Shown here: positions 21,216 to 33,428 of the stretch, piece after piece
Layout: every line of letters begins with the position of its first letter
Numbering within the stretch: the first letter of the stretch is position 1
From: Nannobrachium achirus
Taxonomy: Eukaryota; Chordata; Actinopteri; Myctophiformes; Myctophidae
Direction of reading: 5' to 3'
Assembly: GCA_963921795.1 (NCBI GenBank)
Contig: OY997649.1
Coordinates: 36,284,580-36,348,579 of the forward strand
DNA length: 64,000 bases
Made by a program: the position numbers and the translations under genes
Notes under the pieces: model-generated
What the model was told of the DNA's origin: nothing
Database searches by the model: none
The model's input: the letters and a program-made list of their open reading frames with translations, nothing else

Positions 21216-23800
21216 ATGGCAAACTGTCAACTGCCCGTATGTCTTGATAATTGGTAAAACAAACTTTTGGCCTATTTGTGGAGATAAGCGACCAACGGTC
21301 GCTTATCTCCCGATTAGGGAGTCTTACTGGTGATAGCAAAAAGTCAGATAGAAGCTCACAACGTGTTTAGTGGTTTAGTGATTAAATTAGGCCTACCCAG
21401 GACCTTTTGTGTTATCCTTTTAGCCAAAATGTTTTACTGAACCCCTGTGCTGTTTACATGTTTTACTAATACAGTAATTCAATCTCTCTATCAATCAATC
21501 AATCAATCAACCAATCAAAATCTGACTAATTGATTTAGTAAATTACTAAAATCTATTCGAATTGTTTTCCAAAAATAAACGCAATTCTAATTCAACAGAT
21601 GCTCACTCCCAAAAAGTATAGTGATCATTATTCAATTAATTGAAAAAGTAATTTATAGAATATTGCTAGGACAACTAGAAAGATGCAATTGGAAATTGCA
21701 AGTGTGGTTGCCACAGGAGTCACACTTGCAAATAAATATCTCTGTATCTGTCAGTCCTCCCTTGTCCCTATTGAGCGTGTGTGCTATAGCATTCTGTCAT
21801 CAATATTAAGCCCATTTCTTGGAATGCCCATATATGGACATACTGTGTCAGTCTCATGTGGTCTATGTCACAGTGGTTCTCAATCTGTGGGTCGGGGGGT
21901 CCCCGAATTATGTTGGGGGGTCCCCAGATGATTAGCTTAATGTGCAACACTGTTTTTTTTTTCACTCAACAGTAAACCAACCAACATCTACAAGCTCACA
22001 ACGCCTTGCAGTGCGAGGCGTTGTGAGCTTGTAGATCTGCTACTGTATTCTGCGAGGCGTTGTGAGCTTATAGATCTGCTATTTTTGGCTAAAGTTCACA
22101 GAATATGGACGCTAGGGTTCAAATCGTTAATATAAAACAGGAGAAAAAAGTTTCTATCACTCAAAGATTTTGAGGACCCCCTGTAGCAACTCTGAGGACC
22201 CCCTAGGGGTCCCGGACCCCCTGTTGAAGACCCCTGCCCTAACTCTATCCCCAATCATAACAACTCTAAACTGAGGGAAAAAAGGGCTGAGGAAATAGAG
22301 GGAATTGCATACCTTGGAAGTACATGTACCTGTAGAAGAGACAAACAAAAAAAAGAAAACATTTAAAATGTGAGATTTACCTTAAAATGACTTGATGTGG
22401 TTTTGAAGGTACTGGGTAGACACTAGGGAATCATTAATTCTTGAAACGGATTCTTGTCCTCTCCATAACCTAGAGTTGCGCTAAGAATTATAGCAATGAT
22501 AAAGTGTTTTATTTAAAAGGTTAGGTTTAAAAGGTTAAATTGATCAACAAGACAAAATCTGCAGCAAAGGTTCACCACCTGCAAGCACAGATGACAACAC
22601 AATCAAAAGCTGTAACCATCGGTTTCCAACAATCAACCTCATCACAGGGTTCAGAGCTGTGCTGATTTCTATTCTGTTCCCTTTCACCCATCTGCGTGCA
22701 TACCATTATTAGCCACTTATGATAATCATGTATCTTCTGGGTCACAGCAAGACAAAGGGATCAGATCATAGTAGGTCTACTTCCTTTGCCAACTATTCTA
22801 CAATCAATCCTTTTAGCTGGAGCCTGAATGTGTTAATACATTAAAATAAAATAAACTAGAAGTGTGCTCCTCTGAGGCTGAGCACATATCTCCACTACCA
22901 GGCCTGGTTGCTTGTTCCCAGGACACAAGGGGGAAATAGAGTTTACGACAGACAGTGGCGTTTGTGGCACCCCTATGGCCAGAAGTGAAAGTGGAGGAGC
23001 ACTCTATAGAGGCCCCTCAACATGTTATTCCAATTTGGGTATGATTTGATGTTGAGTTCATGATAGATGGCATTTTTTGGGGTAGCACTTTAACAATTCA
23101 AATCCTATATGGTTGATTGGAGTCCCTCGGGGCTCTAGGGACGTGTGAAAGCTTTCCCCAAAATAAGAATGCTTTTAAGTGATTAAATGAACATCCTGTA
23201 AATAAGCATGAATTTATAGTTAATACAGAATGTATAAGTCCTTATAAGATGCTTATTAAATGTATGTGTTAATAAGTCTTAATAATAGCATTGTACACAT
23301 ACATATTGTTAGATTATAAGACTACTCAAGAACATTAAATGCCTTATGAGTTTCTTAGCAATACAAACACATTTATTCACTAACTAACTTACATATTCAA
23401 CCTTATAAGCTGTTTTGTTGCCTTACTAACAGTCATTATTGATGAAGGTCCAGAGGGTCTTTCATTTTGAATACAAACTAATGCTGCTGAGCAAGACCAG
23501 TGTGCAGGATTTGAAATACTTTTTTCATGATTGCTTCAGTTGTCACTGTGTGCGTGAGAAGTTTCACTCGGATCAGTGCAGTTATTGGTAAAAAGGTGAA
23601 TCGGCCTGTTATAGCAACACCATGAGGCTGATTTGAAAGGTTTCAAGGTTTTCTCCTCCGCCTAGTGGGAATGAGCGTGCAAAGCTTCACACTAATCGCA
23701 AGCTGCATTCATGATTTAAGGCATTAAAGAGATACTGTGAACAAAATCTGTAAGAGTAATATAAAAAAATGTATTGCAATGGCAGCTCTATTCATGGGTT
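21216..23800. other. Intergenic, hAT-family fragments
   Basis: About 21868-22232 holds hAT-type ends (CAGTGGTTCTCAAT and GTTGAAGACCCCTG) and, at 21985-22045, a copy of the dispersed palindrome with CAACGCCT/AGGCGTTG. The rest is AT-rich with no recognised gene. Confidence 0.5.
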
Positions 23801-23804
23801 GCAT

Positions 23805-23936
23805 TTTGTAGTCCTACACCGGCCATGTTGAGGACCAACACAGGTGTTCTGATTGGCGTAGAACATTAGTTCTATGCAAATCAGACAAATTGAAACACCT
23901 GTGTTGGTCCTCAACATGGCCGTTTAGGACTACAAA
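23805..23936. mobile_element. Hairpin MITE, 132 bp
   Basis: Arms of about 43 bp: TTTGTAGTCCTACACCGGCC at 23805 and its near-inverse GGCCGTTTAGGACTACAAA ending at 23936, followed inward by GTTGAGGACCAACACAGG and its inverse. The loop is about 45 nt. No clear target duplication read. Confidence 0.7.
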
Positions 23937-26640
23937 TGACATCCAGGGGGTGTGTGCACAATGCACATGCAGTTTTGCAGCGACTGGGCCAACAGTGATG
24001 GAGATTAGCTGGTCGAAGACAGACGGACACAAAGACGGACAACTCGGCCAGAGGCAATAAGTGCATAATGTAGGATTTGCATGATGTTTGGACAAAATCT
24101 GTAGGAGTAATAGGATTTTTTTTTCTTTTTCTTTTTCAATAATCTGCCTCCTGGTGGCCTGGTGGAGACAATTAGTTTTGTATTGCAAGCAGATTAGTAC
24201 ACAATTTCAAAGAATCTGTTATTTACCATGAGAAATGTCACAGCTTGTCCGCGTGTACGTGAAGCCGTGAAGCTGTGTGTGTACACATTTTTACAGTCTA
24301 TGCCTGGGTTTGTTCCCTTGACACATCACTGTGACATCACAGGTGATATCACAGGTGACATCACCTATGTAAAAGTCCATATATGGGTATTCCTCAGAAT
24401 CCCTTTCATGCCCATATATGAAGATCCATGATGTCATCGATATATATCACTGGCCAGATGGCCAAGACATGGCCCATATCTGTGTGGCTGGTTCAGATAG
24501 GGATCTCCTTGTATGGGCATAAAATATATTGTATGTTGTGATGTCATGGGAACCACTCTAACAGAATCCCTTTTATGCCCATATGGAGATCCCTGATGTC
24601 ATCAATATTAAGCCCATATCTAACAGTACTTCATATGGGAATGCACATATATGGAGGACTGAGGAAGAAAGCCCATATCTGTGCGTCTGGTTCAGACAGG
24701 GATCTCCATGTATGGGCATAAAAGGGATGTACTATATACAGTACAGGGATCTCCATATATGGGTAACTGGTCCGATATACATCACTGGCCAGATGGTCAA
24801 GAATGTCGCCCTGAGGCATCTTACTAGTAGCCTTCTTAATGCTGTACATGTAATGTATCATAAATAATATTGTACCCATGGCTTACTAGCAGTTGTTTTG
24901 CTTGTCATCTGGAAAATAAATAACATTTTAAAGTATTGCTACCTCAGTGAGAGCTGTGAGGAAATGGGACAGGAATGGCATTATTTTGTGTGTTAAGTAT
25001 TTCATCCCACCAATAATTAAAATAAAAGATGCTATCAACCTGTGATATAGGTTCTATTAGCTAAGCTATTGCCAATTATACTGTGTTTTTGTGTCCAGCC
25101 AGACAACAGGGAAAGTATTTTCAGCCTACTTTTCAATCAATGACGAGAGACACCATGATTGTGTCTCCCATCTCTGCTGATGCTGATGGTGACAACTGCT
25201 CTCTTTTCAATTATCTAAAACCAGGCCTTAGTTAAGGACGGGTGTCCTTATACAGCCACCTAGTGGTCAATTTGAGACAACACTGAAATTGCAAGCAGTC
25301 CTACTATCTACCTATACATGGGCAAAATTAATGGAAGTTCTACTTAACCAAAAGATTGTTCTCTTGGTGACACCTACAATTCAAAAAGTCTATTCCAAAT
25401 GGTCAGGCCACCATTCCTTCTCAAAACAGCCCTTCCCTGATCTGAGTGATCTCTCCCACAACGGATGCTTTAGCAACACCAGGCTACATGTGGTGTGGAT
25501 TACCTTCTAAACATCACAGTGGCTTGCCAAGTACACTAAGTTCTTTATAGCACTTATTTCATAATACTTCCACCTAGTTGAAAACAAATTCTTCAGCTGT
25601 GCTTATCTCTTATGAAAGCTAACTGTTTTGCAGGCTCTTAGCAGGCCCTGGCATGAGACCACGATTACTGAATGTTTTTGTGAGGGTACCTACTTAGGGG
25701 ACACAGGGAGAACATTCAAACTCCACACAGAAAGGCCCTCACCAACCCCACCCAGGGTATGGGCACTGATGGGCACTGATGACCACTTCACTATTGCCAT
25801 TTGCCACTAAAAGAAAAACACTAAAAACCAAACAAATCAATCAATCGATCAATTCTTTTTCAATAGTATCAATGCATTAAAACTATACTCATTGACCGGA
25901 TTCCCAAGGGCCATCAGTGCTCCATCCTGTTTTCGCTCCCAACTAAATATCTTTGTCGAAGATTGGCTATATTTGCAGAATGTTAGCTCTAGAATAGGGA
26001 TGCTAGGGTTCAGGTGGTTAAAGGTATTACATTTAATCACATAGTCCTAAAACATTTATTCTCAGCTTGCAAAAATAGCAAATTGCTCATACCAGACGTT
26101 TCACTATATTGGAATATTGATGAGAATCCACATGTTGAACTGAGTGAACCTAAAGTCAGTTGAGCACTGTTCTGGTTGAAGTTGCCCCTGAGGGTTGACT
26201 CAGGATCAGCCACTCTTGCCCCCTAGTCTTAACTCCTACCATATATTAAAGTAAATTGCTTCATTGACCCTCCCTGTATCTTCCACCTGGTGGAACACAA
26301 AATCTCTACTAAGTACAAAATTGTAAACAGGCTTTTTAGTGCATAAATGGGACCTCAAATGGACAATATATCATCCCTCTTTAGCCAAGATTTCACTCAA
26401 ACTCCTTTAAGGAGGTAATGAAATAGTCTTCAAGGAGCAGTGTTCCTAATCAGCCCTCCATTCCAGCTGTCACCTCCTCCCACCCACGGACTCGGCCATT
26501 CCATGGCTGTAGTTTCATGTTGGGGCCATTATAAGGGGTGAAATGACCCGTGCAATTAGCCCCTTACATGTGAGTCAAATCAAACCCCAAAATGGCTGCC
26601 AGGTTTAATCACAGGTCATCCCCCGATTCAACCTCAGTCT
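23937..26640. other. Intergenic, second CCATATATGG cluster, otherwise unremarkable
   Basis: Positions 24360-24790 hold CCATATATGG at 24377 and 24763, with several one-base variants, in the same GCCCATATATGGAGATC context as the 20-kb cluster. A hAT core fragment with GATGCTAGGGTTCAGG lies near 25990-26020. No gene recognised. Confidence 0.6.
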
Positions 26641-26641
26641 A

Positions 26642-29557
26642 CACTCTAAAAACAAAAACTAGGCTCTACTCAATTTTATTGGTGAAACATTTTTACACTC
26701 AAAAATATTGAGTAAATATTACTGTTATGAAATCAGGTAGATGATACTCAATTAATTTGAGTAAAAGTAACCAAAACTTTTACGTACTTATTAACAACTA
26801 AAATTGAGTACAATGACCTAAAGAAATTGAGTAGATATAATTAAATTATTCAGTCAATGCCACAAAAGACTACAAGTAAATACATTGAAATATTAAGTAG
26901 ATCTAATTGAATATTAGAGTATGATTTAACAAAACAAATATGTCACATTTACTTTATTCATTTACTTTTATTGATTTAATTCATATAGTACCATTTACCC
27001 CTTTCATTTACTTTACCTTTTACTCCAGGAGTACATGATGTCAAATGAATACACATGAAATAATTATGCAGATAATTATGTTTTTAATCAACTAATTTTG
27101 ACCAGTGTAACACCACATCAAGTATGAACATTCAACATACTTTAGTATGTAAATGACATGCAACAATGCCTGCAAAAACAATATGTTTAAAGATAATGAT
27201 CAGGAAAGGGGTATCCCTGACACTTTTAAAATTCTGTTTACTAAAGAGCAGTGTGTGTTCACAATACTGTATATAAGTACCTCTAATTAAACTGTGCATA
27301 CTGTAAGTAAGCAGTCTGTCAAACATTATGCACCATAAGAACAATGAGCCCATCAAATGAACAGTAAGTCATAACCACAAAATACATTAAAGACAGTCAG
27401 AGGCCATTTGGCATGAAAGAAAATCACAACTTGGAATATGAAATAATAAATAAGCATTTACAGTAGCTCAACATTTAAACATATTGACTATGCACACGTG
27501 TAATGTCTATATGCTAAACTGACCTGTTTGCATTATGACTCGAATGCACCAGAAACAAACACTTTACATTAACTAATTACTATCAGCAACAAATACCATT
27601 GCAAAAATGCTGTTTTGACAATAAATCCACTTTCAGTAGGTTATACCCACTTTCTGAGAGCATCTTGCTGAACAGTAGTCGGCAAGCAGACATTTTTTCA
27701 GTCTCTGAACTTTGGCTGAAAGGTGTCCAGGATCCAACTCAACTAGTACTTTTTGGAACATCTCAAGACCATATCTGAGGTTCTTGGGGTATCTCAGATT
27801 AAAGGCATAGAACAGTCCCAACAGATAGCAGCAGACCCCCAAGATTGTTGAGGGCAGTGATGCCCTTAATCACAATACCTACATCAGTAGGTTCATTCAT
27901 TGAGTCCTCTTGGTTCTGCAGCAGGTAGATCTTCATCTTCTTCATCATCACCTCCTCTGTCAACTTCTCTTCTACTCTGACAGGTGCACCAGCAGCTTCC
28001 TTCCTGCACACATTGTGAAGATAATTGTTTAGAGCTCACTTTCAGGCTAAATGTTACAAGACACACAGACACACATTGAGCAATCCTAGCTGTCTCCACA
28101 CATGCAGCCCTGGGCATAATCTTGAATCAGTTGGACCAGACATGCAACGGATGCAACAGCCATTCAGCCAATGTCACAACCTCATTCTCTGGACATCACT
28201 ATGCTGTTCCTTTGCATGTGATGGTCTCATCCACGATGACATTAAAACGTCAAAACATTTATTTTACTAACTTGAAAGTCCTTGATCTTGACACTATCTT
28301 CTTCCAGATGGTCGATGAGACATCGGATGATGACCTCTCGTGTTCGTTGATTGGGGATTCCTCTCTGCAGAATAGAAAAATAATTATTTGAACAATAAAG
28401 AAAAAGTATGACTGCACTTTCATAACTAACATAAACTTTGGCAATACAATTGTTTCCACAACCCAGTTTTAGCAACGGAAGCTGGGAGACTGTCCTTAGT
28501 AGCTATTAAGACATACATTTAGAAATGAATAATCAGGAGAGAGAGAGTTGCAGGGGATAAAGATGAGTTTAGCATAAATTAATATAGTAATTATTGTCAT
28601 TAGCCAGGTGAAATATAATTAAAGCAGTTAGAGTAAATGAAAGTTTCATACCTGAAGTACAATACTCATTTGTGCCCAAACTGCCCTTCTTGGACTGGAA
28701 CATGGACAGTAGTTTGGGGGTATAGAAGTCCAACATTGCCATACATTTTGGCTCAAGATTCAGTGTGGTGATCATCCTGAACTTTGCACTAACCTGGAAG
28801 ACAGAGATGAGGGGAAGAGAGTAAAAAAGAAGACATGTAGATAATAATGTAGGCCTATACCTGTGCATTGTATCTTCATTGTACACACCATTGTATGCAG
28901 CTGTGCATAGCTTGTAATAAATGCAAAAAGTCACAATGACTAGAGGGCTTGCACATTCCTCTCACTGTAACCTTAACTAGCTGCAAACCTTTGTAAAGAA
29001 CATAAGTTATACCCAATACATTTGTGTAGCCTATATGCACAAAGATACAGTAAATCTACTTACCAATATTTGCAAACACTCTCCAGGTTTCTTGTTGAAG
29101 AAGATGTGTGCTGCTGCTGTTTGTTGACAGAATGTTCCAGTAGAACTTTCCCATGAACCCTTGTGTACAATTTTGAATCTTAGTCATATCTACTCAATTG
29201 TTAAAGTTGTTGTGAGAGATGAAAGATTATTAAGTTGAAATGAATAATAATTAAGGGTCTTTTTAAATTGATCCATATAAGTACTCCATACTCAAATATT
29301 ATGAAGGAAAATTACCAAAACAAATTGAGTATAATTCATGAATAAAATCAGTTGGTCAAATACTAATTTATTCTCATGAAATTAACTCAAATAATATATG
29401 TACATCTAACTCAAAAAGAACAGTTGGATTTTTACTCATTTTGTTTGGTGTGACCTACTCAAACAATCACATACATGATATTCAGTGATTTTATTGAGTA
29501 AATATAACTTTTTCTAATAGTGCTATTTACTCGGTCACAGAAATCTTTCTTAGAGTG
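26642..29557 (-). mobile_element. 2.9-kb TA-flanked element carrying a multi-exon gene
   Basis: Ends are CACTCTAAAAA (26642) and TTCTTAGAGTG (29557), a short inverted repeat, each next to TA (26640-26641 and 29558-29559), a possible target duplication. Subterminal regions are full of TACTCAAT/ATTGAGTA words in both orientations. Inside is the broken gene described at 27637-29155. A DNA-transposon derivative that carries or captured a gene is the simplest reading. The superfamily cannot be fixed by eye, since TA duplications fit Tc1/mariner and others. Confidence 0.6.
27637..29155 (-). pseudogene. Frameshifted copy of a large fish multigene family (SAMD3-like uncharacterised proteins)
   Basis: Exons are visible on the minus strand. 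One ends at about 29072 (TAAAHIFFNKKPGECLQIL, donor GTAAGT). The next, about 28795-28650, carries VSAKFRMITTLNLEPK and FYTPKLLSMFQSKKG. A third, about 28376-28273, carries TREVIIRCLIDHLEED. The last, about 28008-27637, carries [16 protein letters not shown] then, after a one-base slip in a C run at 27836-27843, [20 protein letters not shown] and a stop. The DxGIVIxG / LxYPxxLRYxxExxQK pattern is the C-terminal block of many uncharacterised teleost proteins often labelled SAMD3-like. Function unknown. The slip makes this copy probably non-functional. Confidence 0.6.
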
Positions 29558-29559
29558 TA

Positions 29560-32355
29560 TGCAGGAGAGGAAATGGTTGTCTGTTTGGCGTAGTTGCCGC
29601 TTGGCAAGGGAGTAATTGCTTGAGGATGAGGTATTTCCATGCAGTTAAGTGAGCAGTTAAATGGAAAGGGATGCCTCGTTCTAAGTGCTTATACCGGTCC
29701 GTGCTAGCTGTTACAGACATAAGCAAATACAGTAGATCTCTTTAATTTTGTACAACTTCACAGTCACATGTACATGCTCAAACGTTTTTTTTTTGTTTGT
29801 TTTTTTGCATGACCAGTGTGACACACAAATGATTGCAACACGACCTTTGTGATTACTTGTGACCTTGAACTTATTAAAAGGTAATAAAATACAAAGATTT
29901 GTGTGCACATGCAGTTCTCGCTATTGATTATGTGCCATAACTGCAGAAACGGCTATAACTAGAAATTATATCCACAATTAAACAAAAAGTCACACCTACT
30001 CAAACTGATTGATACACAAGTTGACACAATATGGTGTTTAAAACAGGATAGTTGGCAACTTATAGACATTGAAACTCCTTCACTGACTGCATCCTCTACA
30101 CAGCCATTGAAAGATGAAGGTTATATTCTTCACTTAGTATTCTTCTTCGTTAAAACCCAGCTGAACCATTTTGTTCACTTACGGGGGGGGGGGGGGGGGG
30201 GGGCACATTTGAGAAGTGTAGTTCTGACCTCTGATTGTGCCATTCCAATGAAAACACATTATTCAGATCATGTTGTGTAGCCCTACTGGTTAAAAAAAAA
30301 GAAAACAAGAAAATCCTCTGACCCAATTTTGTCCCCAGACTCAAAGCTTATAGAAAGGCTACTACAACTAATTATATACATTTTCTACTTTGGTGTGCTC
30401 TTTAACTAGAGAGCTGCAGATTCTGTCTGGACTTTGAATCAAATATCATAAAGTGGATTAGATTATCTCAGCTCATCTTTTGGGTCCATGTTACTGTGCT
30501 ACATACGCCTTAACGCTTTACAGCTGGGTGGGTAATGTTACACTGTCCAGGACCATGCTGTTGCTGTACAGTGAAACAAACAACCTACAGTAGGCTACGT
30601 ATAATACTCCTGGCAGGAGAACAGTTGACACGCATGCAGTGACTGCATGACACAAAGTCCCCTGAGAGCTCCAACATTCACTCTGGTCTTTGCCCCGGCC
30701 AGCATGCGAGTCTCAGTAATAAAAAGTAGATTCCTTTGCTCAGATCCTTACCTTATTTTATTTATTTATTTATTAGCATACGGTACATACCTCCTCTGTG
30801 TAAACATGTGAAGTCTTGTTCAGATCCTTCACCTGAGAAATTGAGGAAGAGATAGATTACTCACTAAACTTATCTAACTACTACTACAGAATATTTGGAT
30901 GCTCCATACAGTATGTATCTGGTGTGTCGACTGAGAGCCATGAGGTTACTTTGGTTCTCAAAGTGGGGTCCGGGGACCCCCAGGGGTGCTTGAGGGAGTT
31001 CCAGGGGGTCCCCAGCTAAATGATAGTTAGAACCCTTTTGGATATGTAACCAAATGGACCCCAACGCGACCATTTGGTTCCATTTGTCAGAGTTAAATTA
31101 ACATTGATTTTACAACATAAGTTGGGGTCTCAGAGATGGAAATGCCATTAAATGGGGTCCATAGCCCAATGCATGTCAAACTGGGGGTCCTTGAAATTAA
31201 AATGGTTGAGAATCACTGCTAGAGCTGTAAAAAAAACCTTCTCTTATGGGGGTATCTGATGGCATATCTTTTCAAATGGGGGTCTGCAGGCTAATAAGTG
31301 TCAATTTGGGGGTCCTTGACTTGAAAAAGTTTGAGAACCACTGACTTATTGGATATGTTTTATATATATTTGGCCACAGACGCCCATCTGAAAAGGTTTT
31401 TGCCACGGACCCCAATTTATTTTGTCATCTTCATGTATTTATGTTGTATATTTATTTCATATTGCTTATTATTATATTTTTTCTTAATTTTGGAGGGGTG
31501 CTAACTGCTCCTATACATCTGGCTTTACCATGTACCAGTATGTATGTATGTAAGTATGTATGTATGTATGTATGTATGTATGTATGTATGTATATATATG
31601 TATGTATGTGTGTATGTGTGTATTTGTGTGTGTGTATGTATGTAAGCCTATGTATGTATGTATGTATGTATGTATGTATGTATGTATGTATGTATGTATG
31701 TATGTATGTGTGTATGTATGTAAGCCTATGTATGTATGTAGTATGTACAGGTGTATGTATGTATGTATGTATGTATGTCCGTCCGTCCGTCCGTCCGTCC
31801 GTCCGTCTGTCCGTCCGTCCGTCCGTCCGTCCGTCCGTCCGTCAGTCCGTCCGTCCCCGGACCGCACTTTGAGACCTGCTGGCCTTGGAATGGTGTAGGC
31901 CTGGTGGGTTTGAATTGTAAAGTCAAGCAAAATGATATTTCCCTCATGCACCTTAGATTAGGTTACATAATAAAACAGTATTAATACATGCACATACCAA
32001 TCTCAAGAATTTCTCACATTTGTCAGTCAACACATTAAACTTAGAGGCAAAAGTCTTGTCCTGTTGAAACCTTACAACAATACCCACTGGTAGCCAGATA
32101 TATGACCTCTAAATCCTCAACCGCCAGTCAAACATAGAGATGTCACAAGTTCTGTGTGATTTCAAGCTCATTGTGATTTTAAGTGGAAACTCAATCTACT
32201 TGGTGTGTTTTGAATGGCTGATTAGAAACATGTGTCAACTTTCATCCAAATAAATACAAATGAAAATCAAGAAGCTTGTAAGTGTGGAACAGTGTGAACT
32301 GTGAAACTATACTAAGCAATACTTTGTCTTTATTTTACTCCTTTCTGTGTTATTT

Positions 32356-32415
<60 letters not shown>

Positions 32416-33428
32416 TTAGTATGCCCATTTACAAAATGTTTCATTACCTCTTCTTCTGACCCAAAAGAGAGATTAGGAGATTTTTTACTATTTTGAAAAA
32501 CATTTTAAAATACTTCAAATAGCCCATCATCTACGACACTTTGGGAGCTTGTAGATCAGCTATTTAAAATAATAATAATAATAATGTCAAAAGAGTTAAA
32601 GGGGTAAGGCATGGACGAAATAGGGCCCTACTAGATCTTTGGATCTACAAGCCTTTCACTAGGCCTACTTCTTAAACATTTGTTTAAGCAAATGTATGGC
32701 TTTTCTTAGAAATGTATTTTATCTATTCATGAAATTACCTTTCTTTTTTTTTCTTTTTTTTTATAATAATAATTCAAACCAAAATGTAGGAAACCAAAAA
32801 TTAAGGGACCCATAAAAAGTCATCCGCGACCCACATATGGGTCCCGACCCACTGTTTCCCAAACAGTGTGAATACGTCATCTGTCCTTATAAACCTGCCT
32901 CGTCTCCACTCACAGTTCAGAAGAAGCAAGCAATGGATGGAGCAGGAGCAGGGATGGACACACAACCCACATAGCCTACTTAAAGGATAGGCATTATGGC
33001 TATTATCGACACACATGCTGAATGAAATCCAAAGTGAATTAGGCCTAGGCTACAGTGAGTTCGTGGGAATAACGTTTTCTTTCTTCATGTGCAAACATTT
33101 GGACACTTTACAGCCCGTAAGAGGATAATCAGAAACCTTCAGATTGTCTTTTTTCTTTTCTCGCAACTCACCTGTTGAGGATGATGAGGATCCAACACAC
33201 TGTTCATTTATTTAATGAATGACGCATCTCCGTGTAACTCAAACAGACGTTTGGAGCTGTGGCTTGACGTCCGGGGATGCCGACAATAGGACGAGGTGAT
33301 CATGAAGAAGGCGACCCTCTTCCATCTCCTCTCATTGACGTGGAGGCGCACCGCAGAGCACTAAACTTAAAAAGGATGTCTGTTGTTTTCGCATTACGAC
33401 ATGTTCTTCTCTCGGACTGAAGTGGACA
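29560..33428. other. gdnf upstream intergenic region, repeats only
   Basis: Contents: a G run at 30183-30203; a hAT-like unit at 30953-31345 with inverted ends GGTTCTCAAAGTGG and TTTGAGAACCAC; (GTAT)n 31539-31777 turning into (CCGT)n 31778-31857; (TC)n 32359-32412; a hAT end near 32850-32870. The stretch 33060-33428 may be gdnf promoter or 5' UTR but shows no clear TATA box. The long Tyr/Val/Cys frames here are microsatellite translations. Confidence 0.6.

Noticed and set aside
31441..31951. Frames of 112-146 codons rich in MYVC, RPSV or TDGR
   Set aside because: Translations of the (GTAT)n and (CCGT)n tracts.
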